A stretch of DNA of 28,939 nt from KLAP211 sp964650085 (GTDB lineage: Bacteria > Patescibacteriota > Dojkabacteria > J137): NCBI GenBank assembly GCA_964650085.1, contig CAZYSE010000009.1, forward strand, positions 1 through 28,939, written 5' to 3'. A program made the position numbers and the translations under genes. Shown here piece by piece: positions 16,383-23,030 of this stretch. Below the pieces are notes generated by a model. That model saw nothing but the letters and a program-made list of their open reading frames with translations, had not been told where the DNA came from and made no database searches. Each line of letters begins with the position of its first letter. Position 1 is the first letter of the stretch.

Positions 16383-17045
16383 ATGACAGAGGTAAAACAA
16401 GATTGGTATAGAAATAAAACCTGGAATCCGCAAATAGAAGTAGAGTTTGAAGCACGCCTAGAAAAAGCTCGAAGATTGAACAAAGCCCAGTATATTCGAA
16501 TCCAAGCCGAAGAAATTAAAGATCACGACCAAAATGTTGCTATTAGACTATTTAACAGAGTTTTGGACGAGTATAAAAATGATGGTGATGGCCTTCAGTA
16601 TCAGTTTTCACTTTCCGCTTTAGGCGAGATATATTTAGAGTCTGGGGAGTATAAGAAGGCTGAAGATTGCTTTCGACAACTACAAAATACACCTGAGGGA
16701 AGATACGGACACGGATTTAAACATGGCGTAGATGGATCCGATGTTAAATTAGTGAAAACTATCATTTACTCAAAGCAAGTGGATAAATATCAAGAAATGT
16801 ACACTCTAGTTAAAAAACATGATGTACAAATGGATTTCCTTAAGTCCTTAAAGTTTGATTTCGTATACCATGCTTCTATACTTTGTTACGAAATGGGGAA
16901 ACTCGACGAAGCCAAGGAATATGCACAAATGGCTGTTGAGTTGCTTAACGACCCAATCCCAAGTGCTTACCGTCATCCTGGAGTTGGGGATATTAAATTA
17001 AAAGGAGGTGAGGTAGAGTTGTTGAATAAGATATTAAAGTCTTAG
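16383..17045 (+). CDS. TPR-type protein, likely cognate immunity protein
   Basis: 220 residues starting eight bases after the toxin stop. The N-terminus DWYRNKTWNPQIEVEFEARL, then AQYIRIQAEEI, is a pattern I associate with a family of tetratricopeptide proteins found next to nuclease toxins. It continues as helical pairs, for example SLSALGEIYLESGEYKKAED and CYEMGKLDEAKEYAQMAVEL, which are TPR-like. By position, the gene directly behind an RHS toxin is normally its immunity gene. Binding of the toxin domain in the cytoplasm is inference. There are no membrane spans. Confidence 0.7.
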   Translation: MTEVKQDWYRNKTWNPQIEVEFEARLEKARRLNKAQYIRIQAEEIKDHDQNVAIRLFNRVLDEYKNDGDGLQYQFSLSALGEIYLESGEYKKAEDCFRQLQNTPEGRYGHGFKHGVDGSDVKLVKTIIYSKQVDKYQEMYTLVKKHDVQMDFLKSLKFDFVYHASILCYEMGKLDEAKEYAQMAVELLNDPIPSAYRHPGVGDIKLKGGEVELLNKILKS

Positions 17046-17047
17046 TT

Positions 17048-17542
17048 GTGAGTAGGTCTAAGAAAAAGATTCAACCTGGCGATATTTTTGAATTGAAGGT
17101 ATCAGATTCAAAATTTGTATGTCTTCAATTTATATCTGATGATCCAGAAATGCTGGGAGGTGACCTTGTACGATTTTTTAAGAAAACTAGCAGTTCCCCA
17201 TTATCAGAGGATACTATTGAGGAGATTATAAACTCTGGAGTTCATTTATATGGCTTTACCTACCTTGGTACTGGAATAAAACATAAACTGTATCGATACA
17301 TTGCGAATCGCAATAATATTTCTCTAGCGGAAGTAGATAAGCTTACTTTTCACTCCTTTACCGACAGCGATTTAGTTAATGGAGAGTTGACTAGTAGATA
17401 CAGCATAAGAAAAGCAGGCCAAGGTTTTAGAGAAGCTACGACAAACAAAGAAAACTACGACCGATTGAAAGAATCAGCGTGGGAAGATGAAGTTATGTTT
17501 GCAGAAGGGTTTATCGCCTTGTTTAAACGTCAGAATATTTAA
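17048..17542 (+). CDS. Imm26-like immunity protein, first copy
   Basis: 164 residues from a GTG start at 17048, two bases after the previous stop; it is the only non-ATG start I needed in the window. KKKIQPGDIFELKVSDSKFV followed by CLQFISDDPEMLGGDLVRFF is the Imm26 pattern, in which proteins open with GDIFEIPL-type strands and a Y/F-x-Q motif. Imm26 proteins are small cytoplasmic antitoxins for nuclease effectors. The toxin of this copy may not be the one upstream, since orphan immunity genes are common. It is paralogous to the next gene. Confidence 0.75.
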   Translation: MSRSKKKIQPGDIFELKVSDSKFVCLQFISDDPEMLGGDLVRFFKKTSSSPLSEDTIEEIINSGVHLYGFTYLGTGIKHKLYRYIANRNNISLAEVDKLTFHSFTDSDLVNGELTSRYSIRKAGQGFREATTNKENYDRLKESAWEDEVMFAEGFIALFKRQNI

Positions 17543-17559
17543 AATGGGTTTCAAGGTAT

Positions 17560-18066
17560 ATGAAAAGACAAGAACCACAATTTGGAGATTGCTATGAGTT
17601 AAAAATCTCTGAGGGTAACTACGTCTACTTTCAGTACATCGCAAAAGATTATTATCAGCTGGATAGCGAATGCGTACGGTTTTTTAAACTAATCCGAAGC
17701 AAGCCATTTTCTCCGGAAGAAAGTTTTGAAGAAATTCTTGTATCAGGTTCTTGGTTTTATAGCCACACATATATAAAGGAGATGCTACGTGATTTTTATA
17801 AGAAAGTGTCCCACGAACCTCTGCCTGAAAATGAGCTAACGGATCTAACATTTCACTACATAATAGACGATTTAAAAGATGGAGAGTTCGTACCCAAATA
17901 TATTGTTCGTAAGCTTGGTGCTGATGTAGAGGATTCAGTAGTAGATCACAAAACCTATAGCGAAATGAAAAAGAAATCATGGATGGATGGAGTTTCCGGA
18001 CCTCATGTATACATTCAAAGAATTCCAATGAAATTAAAAGATCCTAATTACGAACATTTATATTAA
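17560..18066 (+). CDS. Imm26-like immunity protein, second copy
   Basis: 168 residues, ATG start. It aligns along its whole length with the preceding protein: FGDCYELKISEGNYVYFQYI against GDIFELKVSDSKFVCLQFIS, CVRFFKLIRSKPFSPEE against LVRFFKKTSSSPLSED, and matching YIVRK/YSIRK and MKKKSWMD/LKESAWED blocks. The two are diverged paralogues rather than a recent duplicate, so they probably neutralise different toxin variants. The next gene begins four bases after its stop, making a compact immunity operon. Confidence 0.72.
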   Translation: MKRQEPQFGDCYELKISEGNYVYFQYIAKDYYQLDSECVRFFKLIRSKPFSPEESFEEILVSGSWFYSHTYIKEMLRDFYKKVSHEPLPENELTDLTFHYIIDDLKDGEFVPKYIVRKLGADVEDSVVDHKTYSEMKKKSWMDGVSGPHVYIQRIPMKLKDPNYEHLY

Positions 18067-18070
18067 AAAT

Positions 18071-18883
18071 ATGGATATACCTACCCTTTTACAAAATGCT
18101 GAAGTAATTTATCAGTCCCTAATAGACAACGGTTTACAAGAAAACGAATACATACAACTTAACTGTGCATTCAAGTCAGAGGATGAGGAAGCATTAGAAG
18201 AACTAAGTGACTTACTTGTTCGAAAGTACAACTTCAGTGATGCAAAAATGTCAGAATACGAAGGTGCGTTTTACATAGATGCCACTTCAGAAAAATTCCC
18301 GATAACTCTCGACAATCTACGGTGTTTTTTAGTTGAGTTATCAAATCAAGGCACAAACTTTGATACAGAGCTTGTAGATTACGGTTCATTTATTCCAGAA
18401 GTTAAAAGTTTTTTGGAAGTGACTCCTGCACTAGAACAAGAATATATTGAAACAGCTTTCGAAGCTTCAGAAAATGAAAACTACTCTAAGGGGGTTATTT
18501 ACGCTAATGCAGCACTTGCATGTAACGACAAAAACCCGATGTCCTATTATGCTAAAGGCTACTTTAAATACTTACTCGGGCTTCCTGGTTTAGCAATTGA
18601 GGATTACACAAAATCATTGGAATTAAAACCTGATGAAATAGAAACTTTACAGAATAGAGGAGCAGCTTACGATAGCGTTGGAAAATTTAGCGAAGCAATT
18701 CAAGATTATTCAGCTGCCTTGCAACTGGATCCAGATAACTTGCTCTCTTTAGAAAATCGAGGGAATAGTAAGTACAATTTAAAAGACTTTGAAGGAGCAA
18801 AAGCAGATTGGTTGAGAGCACAAGAGTTAGGAAGCTTAGATGTTGCGGAAAGATTAAAGATGCTAGAGGAACAACAAGCGTAA
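18071..18883 (+). CDS. RraB-like N-terminus fused to TPRs, probable immunity or accessory protein
   Basis: 270 residues. The first 110 (LKNAEVIYQ-type helix, YIQLNCAFKSEDEEALEELS, DAKMSEYEGAFYIDATSEKF, TNFDTELVDYGSF) look like the RraB/ribonuclease E inhibitor-like fold, which pairs a beta sheet with a YD(G/T)-type motif. The last 140 are clear TPR units: AKGYFKYLLGLPGLAIEDYT, KSLELKPDEIETLQNRGAAY and KFSEAIQDYSAALQLDPDNL. RraB in E. coli binds a ribonuclease. A ribonuclease-inhibitor-like domain in an immunity array would suit neutralising an RNase effector, but that is inference. Confidence 0.65.
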   Translation: MDIPTLLQNAEVIYQSLIDNGLQENEYIQLNCAFKSEDEEALEELSDLLVRKYNFSDAKMSEYEGAFYIDATSEKFPITLDNLRCFLVELSNQGTNFDTELVDYGSFIPEVKSFLEVTPALEQEYIETAFEASENENYSKGVIYANAALACNDKNPMSYYAKGYFKYLLGLPGLAIEDYTKSLELKPDEIETLQNRGAAYDSVGKFSEAIQDYSAALQLDPDNLLSLENRGNSKYNLKDFEGAKADWLRAQELGSLDVAERLKMLEEQQA

Positions 18884-18896
18884 ACACGTACGGATA

Positions 18897-18941
18897 ATGG
18901 CAAAGAAAAAGATTCAACTAGAAACAATTTTTTTACTCTAA
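18897..18941 (+). pseudogene. Remnant of the 5' end of an Imm26 gene
   Basis: ATG to TAA gives MAKKKIQLETIFLL. It lines up with the start of the first Imm26 copy (KKKIQPGDIFEL): KKKIQ is identical in protein and in all 15 bases, IF is identical in protein and codons, and the frame then stops. This looks like the decayed or truncated head of a third Imm26 copy left between two active immunity genes. The match is short, so chance cannot be fully excluded. Confidence 0.5.
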
Positions 18942-18943
18942 CT

Positions 18944-19420
18944 ATGAAACGTATATACAAACATTCACATATACACAATAACAACTTCGAGCCTGACACA
19001 GCAATTCTCTTACCCGTTACTGATGAAGTGTGGGGAATCGACTATGACTCAGAGATTATTGTAACTAGACATCTTGGAAACAATCTTCATATTATAATTG
19101 GTATTCCACATCTTTGTTACGGATATCAAAGATACGATGTTGTTAAAGTAGACGAAAACACAGACTTGATATCTGAGTTAATTCATCGAGCTAGAAATAC
19201 TTCTGCGAGAATTATTTTCTCAAAAGAAATGGATGAAAACACAAAGCAAAGAACAATTGATGATTTAATTAAGCTAAATTTTACAGTAGATCCGTACAAT
19301 ATTAATATGGTTGGGGTTGATTTGGACAAAGTAGACTCAAGAGAGGTGTTGAAAATAAAAATGAATGAATTACTCGCTGAAGGATTAATAAAAGATTGGG
19401 AATACGTTATTCAAGATTAG
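18944..19420 (+). CDS. DUF4265-like protein, probable immunity
   Basis: 158 residues beginning MKRIYKHSHIHNNNFEPDTA. DEVWGIDYDSEIIVTRHLGN, then IIGIPHLCYGYQRYDVVKVD, follows the DUF4265 layout (an LWA-type strand, then iPFfakGisygDvV). The later part, ARIIFSKEMDENTKQRTIDD plus NFTVDPYNINMVGVDL, fits its second half. DUF4265 proteins are often found in toxin immunity clusters. The ATG comes three bases after the Imm26 remnant, and its stop abuts the stop of the convergent gene. The family match is moderate. Confidence 0.55.
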   Translation: MKRIYKHSHIHNNNFEPDTAILLPVTDEVWGIDYDSEIIVTRHLGNNLHIIIGIPHLCYGYQRYDVVKVDENTDLISELIHRARNTSARIIFSKEMDENTKQRTIDDLIKLNFTVDPYNINMVGVDLDKVDSREVLKIKMNELLAEGLIKDWEYVIQD

Positions 19421-20359
19421 TTACAACAGCACCTTCACCACGTCCTCCAAAATCCCCGCCCATTCCCAGTACTCAGCACCCCACAAAATAATCTCTTCAA
19501 AACCTAAATCCTTGTAATCAGCAATATTTTTCTGAATCTGTTCTAAAGAAATGCTTTCGATCTTTTCAGGAGATTCTCGGTAGTCAAAATCTTCTTCCCA
19601 CGGTTCGGCTTGAAGTTCAGCAATAATTGGTTTAATTCCTTTTGCTTTTAGATCCTCATTCAATTTTATTAAATCTTTTTTTGAAGAATCAGGACCTCTT
19701 AATCCGTATGGGCTTGGTTGCTTAGGATAAAAATCAAACCCAATTTCACTAATATTTCTAAGTTTTAAAATCTTGCTCAAGGTATCACGTCTTCTTAAAT
19801 CGTTACCCCATGCAGTTACCAAAATATTAGCAGTTGAATTGATGGTTTTGACCGCATCAATTTCTCGTTGTAACAAATTCCAATCGACTGTCCCACCATT
19901 TGGGCCAGAAGGATCCAGCGGCTCGTTTTCAACCTGCCATGACTGTATTTTGTAACTCTTAAAATGCCTAGCTGACTCCGTAACAAATTTCAGAGTATGC
20001 TGCTGAGTAAAAAACTCTTGTGTAGTTTGTTGTTCGATATGATCAGGGAAATAAAATTCTGGCCATCTTGGAGCTTTTACACCAACAGTCAATATAACTT
20101 CATAACCTAAATCAATTGCGTATTTCAGCATTTCTTCAGTAGAGGAGAAGTCGTATTTATCGGCTTCCTTCTCAATTTCATCCCAATAAAGACCTAACCT
20201 TACAACTCCAAAGCTAGAGCCAGCAAGTTTATCGAGAATTGTTTTCCAATTCACACCAAGCCATTCACATTGATTTTTTGATAGGGAGAATCCGTATGTC
20301 ATAACTTCATTATTGCACAAAGCTATTATTTTGGGCGGAAATCTGGGAATAAATCGCAA
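19421..20359 (-). CDS. Glycoside-hydrolase-like (GH-A clan TIM barrel) protein
   Basis: 312 residues. YGFSLSKNQCEWLGVNWKTI, FGVVRLGLYWDEIEKE, GYEVILTVGVKAPRWPEFYF, QSWQVENEPLDP and IIAELQAEPW follow the beta-galactosidase/cellulase-like TIM barrel. The likely acid/base is Glu146 (NEP) and the nucleophile Glu248. No signal peptide is visible, so it is either cytoplasmic or uses a start with a missed anchor. Residues 1-19 do not look like family sequence, and the ATG at 20302 (MTYGFSLS) is a good alternative start. Substrate is unknown. It runs against the immunity operon, and its stop directly abuts that of the DUF4265-like gene. Confidence 0.75.
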   Translation of the reverse strand: MRFIPRFPPKIIALCNNEVMTYGFSLSKNQCEWLGVNWKTILDKLAGSSFGVVRLGLYWDEIEKEADKYDFSSTEEMLKYAIDLGYEVILTVGVKAPRWPEFYFPDHIEQQTTQEFFTQQHTLKFVTESARHFKSYKIQSWQVENEPLDPSGPNGGTVDWNLLQREIDAVKTINSTANILVTAWGNDLRRRDTLSKILKLRNISEIGFDFYPKQPSPYGLRGPDSSKKDLIKLNEDLKAKGIKPIIAELQAEPWEEDFDYRESPEKIESISLEQIQKNIADYKDLGFEEIILWGAEYWEWAGILEDVVKVLL

Positions 20360-20410
20360 GGATATTGCTAGCCCATGACGCCAACCACAGGCATCAATAC
20401 TATATATTCA

Positions 20411-20419
20411 TGATATAAT
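20411..20419 (+). promoter_or_regulatory. Extended -10 promoter for the GC-rich gene
   Basis: TGATATAAT, the same nine bases as the tRNA-Ser and T-box promoters. It predicts a start near 20426, right at a hairpin. Confidence 0.55.
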
Positions 20420-20424
20420 ATATA

Positions 20425-20543
20425 GGTAATATTCATCACATTGTGGTTATTACCAGATCTTTAACAAGGAAGTAACATACTCAATTTTGGAAGACTGGTT
20501 GTGAGCTTTAGGCGCTTTACGGAGAATCTAAAGCTCACACCAG
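20425..20543 (+). other. Structured leader with two hairpins
   Basis: Hairpin 1 is GGTAATA (20425-20431) with TATTACC (20448-20454), with an inner CAC/GTG. Hairpin 2 is CTGGTTGTGAGCTTTAG (20495-20511) with CTAAAGCTCACACCAG (20528-20543), a 16-bp stem with one bulged T and a 16-base loop. Both fall in the predicted 5' untranslated region. I match them to no known riboswitch. Confidence 0.5.
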
Positions 20544-20576
20544 ACCAATTTCGAGTACTGGGTATCAGAGCAACAT

Positions 20577-20582
20577 AGGAGG
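20577..20582 (+). promoter_or_regulatory. Strong Shine-Dalgarno AGGAGG
   Basis: AGGAGG lies two bases before the ATG at 20585 and five before the next ATG at 20588. The spacing favours 20588. It is exceptional here, since nearly all other genes in the window lack a recognisable ribosome binding site. Confidence 0.7.
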
Positions 20583-20584
20583 CA

Positions 20585-21076
20585 ATGATGAAAAACGTAA
20601 TCGGTTTCACCGTAAGCTTGATAGCGGTGGTTGCTGGAATAGTTCTGTCCGTCCCGATGTTAGTGAACTCAAGCAATCAGAATATCGATTGCCCCAAGAG
20701 CACCAGTGATTGGTGGGCTTTGATCGAAGAAGTCCTCAACCACGAGCCGTCGCGCGACACTATTGTCCGTTGGGACAACCATAACCGCGAATCAATTGAA
20801 GGGTATGGGTTAATCCCAAAGCTCGGGTGGACTATTTGGTGTTATAACGCCAGTGATATTCAATCCAGCTATCACAGCATGCTGGAAACGGATGACATCC
20901 CGTTCTACATCGGCATCCCGGAGTTTCCGGGATGTGAAGCAGCCGGATTCATTGTGGATTTGCCCGACCGCCAGATCGTCGGCGTCACGTCTTACGCCAC
21001 CGGGCTCTTCGCAGATTGTATGGATTGGCGGGAGCTCGTACCGCCTGCGTCGACCATTGAACTCCGTTTCGACTAG
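20585..21076 (+). CDS. GC-rich membrane-anchored or secreted protein, unknown
   Basis: 163 residues (162 if the second ATG is used). An N-terminal hydrophobic span, VIGFTVSLIAVVAGIVLSVP, works as an anchor or uncleaved signal. The rest is soluble, with DCPKSTSDWWALIEEVLNHE, TIWCYNASDIQS and IPEFPGCEAAGFIVDLPDRQ, and several cysteines that could form disulfides outside the cell. I know no family. Base composition is clearly different from its neighbours: 20701-20760 is 35/60 G+C, against 21/60 for 22141-22200 in proS. It also has a strong ribosome binding site, two leader hairpins and its own terminator, so it looks like a self-contained transferred cassette. Confidence 0.65.
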   Translation: MMKNVIGFTVSLIAVVAGIVLSVPMLVNSSNQNIDCPKSTSDWWALIEEVLNHEPSRDTIVRWDNHNRESIEGYGLIPKLGWTIWCYNASDIQSSYHSMLETDDIPFYIGIPEFPGCEAAGFIVDLPDRQIVGVTSYATGLFADCMDWRELVPPASTIELRFD

Positions 21077-21095
21077 TAGCCAGTTCGTTACTTCC

Positions 21096-21133
21096 TTCCC
21101 GGTCCCGCGTAACGCGAGATCGGGGAGACTTTT
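21096..21133 (+). terminator. Terminator of the GC-rich gene
   Basis: A 14-base arm TTCCCGGTCCCGCG (21096-21109) pairs around loop TAA with 21113-21126 (one mismatch, two G-T pairs), then GAC and TTTT. The stem is strong but the T tract is short. Confidence 0.65.
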
Positions 21134-21171
21134 ATCCTCAAATTCTTCAGTCCTCATCCGTCATTAAATTA

Positions 21172-21180
21172 TGATATAAT
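21172..21180 (+). promoter_or_regulatory. Extended -10 promoter of the proS T-box transcript
   Basis: TGATATAAT with no clear -35. The predicted start near 21187 lies just before the first T-box helix. Confidence 0.6.
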
Positions 21181-21198
21181 TTAATTATTCACAACGAT

Positions 21199-21463
21199 AA
21201 AGGTTCCCAGCCTTTGGAGTGAGAGCAGAACAGGATTGTCATGGTGAGCCCAGTCGAACCAAATGCTCCTCAGAACTCAACTGAGATAAGCCAAACTGAG
21301 AATTCCGATATACGGAATACCAAGTCTTTAATAGCAATGTTAAAGAGAAGTGAGATGGTACCACGATCGCAATCCGCCGAAGCTCGAAAAAGCGAAGGAG
21401 GAGATAGCCTCGTTCTTGCTAAATACTATTACCCGTAGTGTTTAGCAAGAATGGGGCTTTTTT
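21199..21463 (+). promoter_or_regulatory. T-box riboswitch, predicted proline-specific, upstream of proS
   Basis: The T-box bulge TGGTACC (21356-21362) lies between helix A1, GTGAGA (21350-21355) with TCTTGC (21414-21419), and helix A2, ACGA (21363-21366) with TCGT (21410-21413). This is the antiterminator. TGGT would pair with the ACCA end of tRNA-Pro. The A1/A2 3' strand is also the start of the terminator arm, so the two structures exclude each other. Upstream, a short stem I (GAGCA 21223-21227 with TGCTC 21264-21268, then GATTG with CAGTC) holds an internal loop GAACCAAA with CCA at 21259-21261 as the proposed specifier. Further hairpins are ATTCCG/CGGAAT (21302-21318) and TCTTTAA/TTAAAGA (21325-21346). 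Uncharged tRNA-Pro should favour read-through into proS. Confidence 0.8.
21407..21463 (+). terminator. T-box regulated intrinsic terminator
   Basis: A 22-bp stem, GCCTCGTTCTTGC (21407-21419) continuing to 21428, with the arm 21436-21457, loop TTACCCG, three G-T pairs, then TTTTTT (21458-21463). It is the strongest terminator in the window and sits 91 bases ahead of proS. Confidence 0.93.
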
Positions 21464-21472
21464 ATTGGGCAG

Positions 21473-21521
21473 TGAGCCATGTGCAGAGATCTTGAGTAAG
21501 CTGCTCAAAGCACATAGCTCA
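21473..21521 (+). other. Hairpin between the T-box terminator and proS
   Basis: TGAGC (21473-21477) with GCTCA (21517-21521) and ATGTGC (21479-21484) with GCACAT (21510-21515) form an 11-bp stem with one mismatch; TTGAG/CTCAA pairs inside. It would form only in read-through transcripts. A TATACT at 21533-21538 follows it and could be a second weak promoter. Confidence 0.5.
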
Positions 21522-21554
21522 AAGCTCGTTACTATACTTATTTAAAATAAAATT

Positions 21555-23027
21555 ATGAGCGATAAACAAATCACAAAAAGATCCGAAGATTATTCTCAAT
21601 GGTATTTAGACATTGTGGAGAAAGCAGAGCTCGCAGAAAACTCTGCTGTGCGTGGCTGCATGGTTATTAAACCATATGGTTATGCAATTTGGGAAAACTT
21701 TCAAAAGGTACTTGACGGGAAGTTTAAGGAACTTGGACATGTGAATGCATATTTTCCATTGCTTATTCCAAAATCGTTTTTGACAAAAGAAGCGCAACAT
21801 ATTGAAGGATTCGCTCAAGAAACCGCAGTGGTAACTCATTACAGGCTTAAATTAGATCCTGTAACTAAACAAATGGAAGTCGACCCTGAGGCAAAACTTG
21901 AAGAAGAATTAATCATCAGACCAACATCAGAGACAATAATTTACGATACATATTCAAGATGGATTAAATCATACAGAGACTTACCGTTGTTAGTAAACCA
22001 ATGGGCGAATGTTTTAAGATGGGAAATGAGAACTAGACCATTCTTAAGAACCGCAGAATTTTTATGGCAAGAAGGCCATACAGTACATGCAACTTTAGAA
22101 GAAGCAGATGCAGAAGCAATGCAAATGTTGAAAGTATATCAATGGTTTGCAGAAGAATTTCTTGCTATTCCTGTTATTCCAGGTCAAAAATCTGAATCAG
22201 AAAAGTTTGCAGGAGCTTTAAGAACATATACTATCGAAGCTATGATGCAGGACGGAAAAGCTTTACAGGCTGGTACGTCGCATAACTTAGGCGATAATTT
22301 TTCTAAAGCATTTGAGATCAAATTTTTGGATAAAGATGAACAAGAAAAATACGCTTGGCAAACAAGCTGGGGATTAAGCACAAGAATGATTGGAGCGTTA
22401 ATCATGACTCACAGTGACGACAAAGGTTTGGTTCTTCCTCCTAAAATCGCACCTACACAAGTTGTAATCGTACCTATTTGGAAAACAGAAGAAGAAAAAG
22501 CAAATGTACTTGCCGAAGCTAATAAATTAAAAGAGCAATTCTCAGAGTTCACCGTTAAAGTTGATGAGAGAGATTTCATGACAGTTGGCGAGAAATTCTA
22601 CGAATGGGAGAAGAAAGGAGTTCCTTTGAGAGTAGAAATCGGACCGAAAGATATCGAAAAGAACCAAGTAGTATTTGTGAGAAGAGATACTGGAGAGAAA
22701 ACGTTTATTCCTGTAGCTGAAGTAAGCACTGCAGCAAATACGACTTTGGACAATATACAAAATTCATTATTTGAAAAGGCAAAAAGCTTCCGAGATGCAA
22801 ACATTCACGAGGTAACCACATACGAAGAACTGAAAGATGTTGTAGAGAAAAAGCACGGTTTTGCATTAGCGTACTGGGATAATTCAGCTGAGAACGAAGC
22901 AAAGATTAAAGAAGAAACTAAAGCAACAATTCGATGTATTCCTTTTGAACAAAGTGAGGTAGCAGGAAAGTCTTTAATTTCTGGAGCTGAAACAACAAAT
23001 AGAGTGATATTTGCAAAAGCATATTAA
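21555..23027 (+). CDS. proS: Prolyl-tRNA synthetase, archaeal/eukaryote-like (ProS type 3)
   Basis: 490 residues. It charges tRNA-Pro with proline in the cytoplasm. Class II motif 2 is RWEMRTRPFLRTAEFLWQEG (from about residue 154) and motif 3 is GLSTRMIGALIMTHSDDKGL (from about 273). RPTSETIIYD, GTSHNLGDNFSKAF and the C-terminal extension ending in AKAY are typical of the short type 3 enzymes, which lack the editing insertion of the bacterial E. coli type. The anticodon-binding domain follows PTQVVIVPIWK. It is controlled by the T-box upstream. The start ATG is in an AT-rich leader without a Shine-Dalgarno. The next gene begins three bases after the stop. Confidence 0.97.
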   Translation: MSDKQITKRSEDYSQWYLDIVEKAELAENSAVRGCMVIKPYGYAIWENFQKVLDGKFKELGHVNAYFPLLIPKSFLTKEAQHIEGFAQETAVVTHYRLKLDPVTKQMEVDPEAKLEEELIIRPTSETIIYDTYSRWIKSYRDLPLLVNQWANVLRWEMRTRPFLRTAEFLWQEGHTVHATLEEADAEAMQMLKVYQWFAEEFLAIPVIPGQKSESEKFAGALRTYTIEAMMQDGKALQAGTSHNLGDNFSKAFEIKFLDKDEQEKYAWQTSWGLSTRMIGALIMTHSDDKGLVLPPKIAPTQVVIVPIWKTEEEKANVLAEANKLKEQFSEFTVKVDERDFMTVGEKFYEWEKKGVPLRVEIGPKDIEKNQVVFVRRDTGEKTFIPVAEVSTAANTTLDNIQNSLFEKAKSFRDANIHEVTTYEELKDVVEKKHGFALAYWDNSAENEAKIKEETKATIRCIPFEQSEVAGKSLISGAETTNRVIFAKAY

Positions 23028-23030
23028 GCA

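Noticed and set aside
20810..21167. Open frames of 104 and 115 residues overlapping the GC-rich gene
   Set aside because: These are shadows caused by high GC. The 20585 frame has the ribosome binding site and a membrane anchor, and one shadow runs through the terminator.
21241..21438. 65-residue open frame upstream of proS
   Set aside because: It overlaps the T-box stem I, antiterminator and terminator; its sequence has no protein-like features and is explained by RNA structure.
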